This document shows, in pieces, positions 47,639-52,058 of a stretch of 52,058 bases of DNA; the first letter of the stretch is position 1, and the number at the start of each line of letters is the position of its first letter. Position numbers and translations under genes: made by a program. This DNA comes from Janibacter massiliensis (GTDB lineage Bacteria; Actinomycetota; Actinomycetes; Actinomycetales; Dermatophilaceae): the NCBI RefSeq assembly GCF_900289115.1, contig NZ_LT985196.1, positions 246,682 through 298,739 of the forward strand, given 5' to 3'. The notes beneath the pieces were generated by a model that did no database searches, was not told the origin of the DNA, and worked only from the letters and a program-made list of their open reading frames with translations.

Positions 47639-49251
47639 CCCGCCGATCCTGCCACCGGGTCGCGTTCGAGCCAGACGTCGGTGGTCTCCGAGCTCTCCCC
47701 GTCGAGGAAGTCCGATGCGCCACGCCGCCACTCCGCCAACGTCCGGTCCCCGCCGGTGATCCGGGCGTCGACCTGGCGGGCGGTCTCCCGCTGCGCGGCG
47801 GACCCGTGCAGGCCGATGACGGTGTCGTCGGAGTCCGGCGCCGTCCGGCGGACGGTGACCCGGTGGGGGGCGTCGACCGGCGCGCGGCCGTCGAGCCGCG
47901 GGACGATGTCGCGGTCGGTCTCGAGCGACAGGAGGCTGACGTGCGGGGGGACGTCGATGTCGTCGACGGGCGAGCCGTAGGTGACGACGTGCGTGATGTT
48001 CACGTCCCGGAAGGACGAGTGCTCGGCCGAGCGGGCGGCGTGGATCCCACCTTGGCTGTGGCCGACGACCATGACGGGATCGTTCCGGTGGTCGGATCGG
48101 ATGCCGCGCGCCCGGTCCTGCGCATCGGCCCGCCGCTGGGCCGCGACCAGCGCGGCGTGCGCCGCGTCCATGACGGCGGTCGAGCCACGCCCGCGGGCCG
48201 CGGTGTTGGTCGTCATGTCGTAGGGGTTCGTGCCGGGCCTGGGGTCGAACTCCTTCGTCGGCGGGTAGTGGAGGATCCAGGCGGTCCGTCCGTCCCGGTC
48301 GACGCGCTGGACCCGGACCGTCGACGTGCCTCGGTCGCGACTCTCCCCTCGCCCCGGCCCGACGGGCACCACGATCCCGTCGTCGAGCACCCCGCGCCGA
48401 CCGCCGTCGACGAGATCCCCCACCGTGCGCGGCGGGACCACCCGCTCCCGCGTCGGCGCCTGCGGCCGCCCGGCGGCGTCCCGCCGGGCGCGCAGGGGGC
48501 CGTCCTCGAGCATCGGGCCCGGCGCGGCGGCGACCAGGGCCGCGAGGATCGCCGTCGCGTCCCGCGCGTCCCGTGGCGGGGAGGGCGCCCCCGCCGACCG
48601 GGCGGCGGCGGACAGGACCGGATCCGCCGGTGCGCCGTAGACGCACCGGAGGCCCAGGACGATGCCGTCGGCGCCGGCCGCCAGATAGCTGCCCGCCCAC
48701 GGGTTCTCCGCGACGGACGCGTCGCCCGCCCGTCGTGCCGTGCGCCCGGCGTCCCGCCCCGCCGGCGTGGCTCCGAGCCGGGCCGCCGCGACGAACGCCT
48801 GCTGCCCCTGGGGCGTGGCGAGAGTGGCGGTCCCGGCCAGCAGGACGACCGGCGCGGCGACGCCGACGGTGATCCCCAGGGTCACCCCGACGGTGTCGGC
48901 CGTCCCCTCGAACGCCGCGGTGGCGGCGTGCTCCCCCTGCTCGTACGCAAGGACGGACGCCTCGAGGGTTGCTCCCAGCCCCGTGAGGCCCGCCGCGTCC
49001 AGCGGCAGCGCGCCCGGATGGGCGAGCCGGACGAGCGCCTCCTCCAGCGCGGCCCAGGTCACGGGCGAGAGGGGTGCCGTCGCCATCACCCCGGGGTTGC
49101 GCATCCCCTCGGACGCCACCGCGGCGACGAGCCCGAGGTCGAGGCCGGCCCGGCGCAGGTGGCGGGCCGCCCCGGCGAGGTCGTCGAGCCGGGCCGCGAT
49201 CCCGTGCGCGCCCCCGATGACGGCGAGGTCGTCAGCCCGCACGGTGCCCAC
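47635..49251 (-). CDS. alpha/beta hydrolase with WXG-like N-terminal region, unknown function
   Basis: A 538-residue protein. The helical N-terminus (about 1-110) is alanine-rich, then one hydrophobic stretch (VGVTLGITVGVAAPVVLLAG, about 121-140). A long polar middle follows. The C-terminal hydrolase part has VMVVGHSQGGIHAARSAEH, the nucleophile elbow G-H-S-Q-G, then HVVTYGSPVDDI and a late histidine in VIGLHGSA that could complete a triad. There is no signal peptide. GTG start overlapping the preceding WXG-like gene by 20 bases; its stop overlaps menD. I do not recognise a named family; substrate unknown. It looks inserted in the men unit. Confidence 0.7.
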   Translation of the reverse strand: MGTVRADDLAVIGGAHGIAARLDDLAGAARHLRRAGLDLGLVAAVASEGMRNPGVMATAPLSPVTWAALEEALVRLAHPGALPLDAAGLTGLGATLEASVLAYEQGEHAATAAFEGTADTVGVTLGITVGVAAPVVLLAGTATLATPQGQQAFVAAARLGATPAGRDAGRTARRAGDASVAENPWAGSYLAAGADGIVLGLRCVYGAPADPVLSAAARSAGAPSPPRDARDATAILAALVAAAPGPMLEDGPLRARRDAAGRPQAPTRERVVPPRTVGDLVDGGRRGVLDDGIVVPVGPGRGESRDRGTSTVRVQRVDRDGRTAWILHYPPTKEFDPRPGTNPYDMTTNTAARGRGSTAVMDAAHAALVAAQRRADAQDRARGIRSDHRNDPVMVVGHSQGGIHAARSAEHSSFRDVNITHVVTYGSPVDDIDVPPHVSLLSLETDRDIVPRLDGRAPVDAPHRVTVRRTAPDSDDTVIGLHGSAAQRETARQVDARITGGDRTLAEWRRGASDFLDGESSETTDVWLERDPVAGSAG

Positions 49252-49642
49252 CCCCGACCGCGCGACGGGCGCGGTCGCCCGCCTCCGCCGCCTGCCGGGC
49301 GGCCTCGTGCGCGGCGCGCCGGGCGGCGTCCTGCGCGAGCTCGACCCGGTCCGCGGCCGCCCGGCGGTGCTCTGCCACCAGGTCCGCCGCCTCGTCGAGC
49401 GCGTCCCGCCGGCGGTGCAGCGTCGTCACCCACTCCTCGAGCCGGTCGCGGAAGGCGTCGGCGGCGCTCCCGCGCCACTCCCGCAGCTCGACCCGGCGCA
49501 GCCCGGCGCGGATGCCGTCGACGGTCGTCGCCGCGTCCCGCAGCCGCCGTTCGAGCGCGGTGAGGGCGATGGCGTCGAGGACGGGGACGGCGAGCTCGAC
49601 CGGGAGATCCGGGGGGATCGGGCGCGGTGCACGACTGGTCAC
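49232..49642 (-). CDS. WXG100-like small helical protein
   Basis: A 136-residue all-helical protein. Two long amphipathic helices flank the motif ELREWRGSAADAFRDRLEEW, with W-R-G in the place of the WXG turn of ESAT-6-like proteins. The C-terminal helix is rich in A, R, E and Q (coiled-coil-like). No signal peptide. GTG start. Such proteins often pair with the next gene's product, here the hydrolase. No type VII secretion genes are in the window, so export is not supported. Confidence 0.6.
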   Translation of the reverse strand: MTSRAPRPIPPDLPVELAVPVLDAIALTALERRLRDAATTVDGIRAGLRRVELREWRGSAADAFRDRLEEWVTTLHRRRDALDEAADLVAEHRRAAADRVELAQDAARRAAHEAARQAAEAGDRARRAVGGGHRAG

Positions 49643-49736
49643 CGCCCCATCGCAGCGGCCCGCGGGGCGTGGCGGAGGCCGACGGGACCGACCTGTGGAG
49701 AACGGGCCGTACCGACGGCCGGCGGTGGACGGCGCG

Positions 49737-50762
49737 TCAGGCGGTCCCCGCGGTGAGCACTCCGTGCGCCGCGGTCGTCCGCTCGCGCCACCACCGTTCG
49801 CGCTCGGGGTCCACCCGCCACCGGTCGAGCAGGTCCGGCGTCGCAGCCACCCCCACCGCCCGCGCGACGTCGATCACCCCGTCGTGCGCGACGAGGCTGT
49901 CCGCGACGACGTCACCCGTGAACAGCTCGACCGTCCCGAGCCCGCAGGCGAACGGCAGGTCCGGCAACGCGGCCGCGAGCCGCACCCCCGCCGCGATCCC
50001 GATGCTCGTGTCGAGCGCCGAGGAGACGACCGCCGGCAGTCCGCAGTCGGCGACGACCTGCAGCGCCCGCGCGACCCCGCCCAGCGGCGCCACCTTGACG
50101 ACGACGACGTCCGCGGCCTCGAGCCGCGCGACCCGCAGCGGGTCCTCCGCCCTGCGGATCGACTCGTCGGCCGCGACCCGCACGTCGAGCCCGGCACCGG
50201 CGAGCGCGACCCGCAGCCGGGCGAGGTCCTCGACGTCGGCGCACGGCTGCTCCACGTACTCGAGGTCGAAGGGCGCGAGCGCGGCGACCGCGTCCCGCGC
50301 CTGGGCGAGCGACCAGCCGCCGTTGGCATCGACCCGGATCCGCGCGTCGCGGCCGAGGTGTCGTCGCACGGCCGCGACGCGCTCGACGTCGTCCCGCAGC
50401 CGCTGGCCGGGCTCGGCGACCTTGACCTTCGCCGTGGTGCACCCGTCGAACCGCGCGAGGACCGGCAGGACGTCGGCCGCCGCGACCGCAGGCACGGTCG
50501 CGTTCACCGGCACCTCGGCGCGCAGGCTCGGCGCGGACGATCCCCACGCCGCCTCGATCGCCGCCCCGAGCCACCGGGACGCCTCCTGGGGCCCGTATTC
50601 CGGGAAGGGGCCGAACTCCCCCCAGCCCGTCGGCCCCTCGAGCAGCGCGACCTCCCGGACGGTCGTCCGTCGGAAGCGGGTCCGCAGCGGGATGCCGACG
50701 ACGTGCAGGCGCGCCAGGACCTCCTCGAGGTCGGGCAGCGTCGCAGGACCCACCGTCGGCAC
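49737..50762 (-). CDS. menC: o-succinylbenzoate synthase
   Basis: A 341-residue enolase-superfamily enzyme that dehydrates SHCHC to o-succinylbenzoate. Catalytic K114 in AKVKVAEPG, metal ligands D145 (VDANGGW), E171 (YVEQP) and D199 (ADES), and K223 (VVVKVAPLGG) are all present. GTG start. It diverges from menE, 64 bases apart, and precedes the WXG-like gene by 94 bases, so menC, wxg, hydrolase and menD could form one transcript. Confidence 0.95.
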   Translation of the reverse strand: MPTVGPATLPDLEEVLARLHVVGIPLRTRFRRTTVREVALLEGPTGWGEFGPFPEYGPQEASRWLGAAIEAAWGSSAPSLRAEVPVNATVPAVAAADVLPVLARFDGCTTAKVKVAEPGQRLRDDVERVAAVRRHLGRDARIRVDANGGWSLAQARDAVAALAPFDLEYVEQPCADVEDLARLRVALAGAGLDVRVAADESIRRAEDPLRVARLEAADVVVVKVAPLGGVARALQVVADCGLPAVVSSALDTSIGIAAGVRLAAALPDLPFACGLGTVELFTGDVVADSLVAHDGVIDVARAVGVAATPDLLDRWRVDPERERWWRERTTAAHGVLTAGTA

Positions 50763-50814
50763 CCCCTTCGTCGTCGCAGCGTCCCTCGCAGTGTGCCCGA
50801 CGGGTGCGGCTGCG

Positions 50815-50820
50815 TACGGT
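50815..50820 (+). promoter_or_regulatory. -10 element of a leaderless menE promoter
   Basis: TACGGT, then 6 bases, then the GTG start of menE. Same layout as at 24250. Confidence 0.5.
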
Positions 50821-50826
50821 GGCCGG

Positions 50827-51987
50827 GTGCCTCAGCTGACCGCCCTCGCCCTCCCCGACGGGCCGGGGGTGCGCGCGGCCCTCCCGGACCTGGCGCGGGC
50901 ACTGTCCGGCGAGCGCCCGGCGGTGCCGCTCGCACCGGCGGCGCCGAGCCCGCTGGAGGGGGCCGAGGTCCCGCCCGGCACGGCGCTCGTCCTGTCGACC
51001 TCCGGCTCGACCGGGACCCCGAAGCCCGCCGTCCTGCCCGTAGCCGCCCTCGCCGCGAGCGCGACCGCGACCCACGACCGGCTCGGCGGGCCCGGCCGGT
51101 GGCTGCTCGCGCTGCCCGCGCACCACGTCGCGGGCGTCCAGGTCCTCGCGCGCTCGCTCGCCGCGGATCTCGAGCCGCACGCAGTCGCGCCCACCCGCGG
51201 GGCGGAGGCCTTCGTGCGTGCCTTCACCACCGCCGAGCAGGCGATGCCGGGCCCGCGTCGCTACACCTCCCTCGTCCCGACGCAGCTCGCTCGCCTGCTG
51301 CGGGACGCCGACGGCACGGCCGCGCTCGCCCGGTTCGACGGCGTCCTCGTCGGAGGTGCGGCGTGCCCGCCCGGGCTCGTCGATGCCGCGGCCGCCGCCG
51401 GCGCACGGGTCGTGCGGACGTACGGGATGTCCGAGACCTCCGGCGGCTGCGTGTACGACGGGGTGCCCCTCGAGGGCGTGCGCGTCCGGACCGAGCCCGG
51501 CGAGCGGGGTGACGCCGTCCTCCTGGGCGGGCCGATGCTCGCCAGCGGCTACCTCGGCATGCCCCAGGAGAGCGCGCGGGCCTTCGTCGACATCGACGGC
51601 CAGCGGTGGTTCCGCACCGGCGACCTGGGCACGTGGGACGGCACGCGGCTGACGGTCCACGGTCGGGCCGACGACCTCGTCGTCACCGGGGGGTACAAGG
51701 TCGCGCCCGCCGTCGTCGAGGACGCCGCGCGAGGGCTGCCGGGGGTGACCGACGCGCTCGCGGTCGGCCTGCCGGACGCCGAGCTGGGCCAGGTCGTCGG
51801 GCTGCTCGTGGTGCTCGAGACGAGCACGGGCGGATCAGACGACCTGCGCGAGGCGCTCCGCCCCCACCTTCCGCGGTACGCCCTCCCTGCGGTCGTCACC
51901 GCCGTCGGGGCCCTCCCCCTGCGCGGCCCGGGCAAGCCCGACCGGCGCGCCGCCGCGGCGCTGCTGGAGGCGCTGCCACGGTCCTGA
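50827..51987 (+). CDS. menE: o-succinylbenzoate-CoA ligase
   Basis: A 386-residue ANL-superfamily enzyme that adenylates o-succinylbenzoate and attaches CoA. The AMP motif STSGSTGTPK is close to the N-terminus. LPAHHVAGVQVLARSL, VRTYGMSETSGGCVYDG, RWFRTGDLGTWDG and GRADDLVVTGGYKVAPAVVE are the adenylation core. The C-terminal lysine region is LPLRGPGKPDRRA. It is shorter at the N-terminus than the ~480-residue enzymes of other phyla, as is usual in actinobacteria. GTG start, leaderless promoter. Confidence 0.95.
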   Translation: MPQLTALALPDGPGVRAALPDLARALSGERPAVPLAPAAPSPLEGAEVPPGTALVLSTSGSTGTPKPAVLPVAALAASATATHDRLGGPGRWLLALPAHHVAGVQVLARSLAADLEPHAVAPTRGAEAFVRAFTTAEQAMPGPRRYTSLVPTQLARLLRDADGTAALARFDGVLVGGAACPPGLVDAAAAAGARVVRTYGMSETSGGCVYDGVPLEGVRVRTEPGERGDAVLLGGPMLASGYLGMPQESARAFVDIDGQRWFRTGDLGTWDGTRLTVHGRADDLVVTGGYKVAPAVVEDAARGLPGVTDALAVGLPDAELGQVVGLLVVLETSTGGSDDLREALRPHLPRYALPAVVTAVGALPLRGPGKPDRRAAAALLEALPRS

Positions 51988-52058
51988 GCACCGTGCGCGG
52001 TGCGGGAGAATGACGACCCATCCGTTCGCCCACCCCCAGGAGCACCACCCCCCGATGG
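51988..52058 (+). other. intergenic end; possible start of a further plus-strand gene
   Basis: Two possible ATGs occur, at 52010 (directly after GGGAGA) and at 52055 (AGGAG 13 bases upstream). Too little is left to tell which is used or what it encodes; menA or menB would fit the neighbourhood but is not supported by sequence. Confidence 0.25.

Overview
This window is high-G+C bacterial DNA. It has dense, overlapping genes, many GTG starts, GTGA/ATGA translational overlaps, leaderless-looking promoters and a complete menaquinone/complex I gene set. These traits fit an actinomycete (Actinomycetota). An aerobic Micrococcales lineage such as Intrasporangiaceae or a relative is my best guess from gene order (secE-nusG-rplK-rplA, rpmG-murB, men-nuo); the species cannot be told from the sequence alone.

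Layout. 1-1.3 kb is a small accessory patch: the 3' end of an IS30-type transposase, an apparently truncated lipoprotein and a secreted I36-like protein. 1.4-4.1 kb is the minus-strand tRNA-Trp/secE/nusG/rplK/rplA block. 4.2-7.2 kb holds an aminotransferase, a DUF5709 protein and an adenosine-deaminase-like enzyme on plus. 7.2-9.8 kb has murB, rpmG, three tRNA genes (Met, Thr, Tyr) and a tagI-like glycosylase on minus. 9.8-17.9 kb is a mixed run: yajQ, an AspT/YidE-type antiporter, an MFS transporter, a quinone oxidoreductase, aminopeptidase N and htpX. 18-22 kb is korA-korB-rarD. 22-25.4 kb has phoX under a clear three-unit PHO box, and a divergent PLP (alanine-racemase-fold) enzyme.

25.4-43.6 kb is one long minus-strand operon: menJ, nuoABCDEFGHIJKL, a fused nuoM-nuoN gene, then a long-chain polyprenyl diphosphate synthase. 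Nearly all junctions overlap by a few bases. A Rex-like operator (redox-sensing repressor) sits in front of menJ. 43.7-52 kb carries menaquinone biosynthesis genes (menG, menF, menD, menC, menE). An alpha/beta hydrolase and a WXG100-like protein lie inside the menD-menC unit. About half of the window therefore makes menaquinone (head group, tail, methylation, side-chain reduction) and the NADH dehydrogenase that uses it.

The most unusual feature is the in-frame NuoM-NuoN fusion. The NuoN part lacks exactly its first two membrane helices but keeps all recognisable proton-path residues. No CRISPR array, prophage, integrase or defence island was seen.
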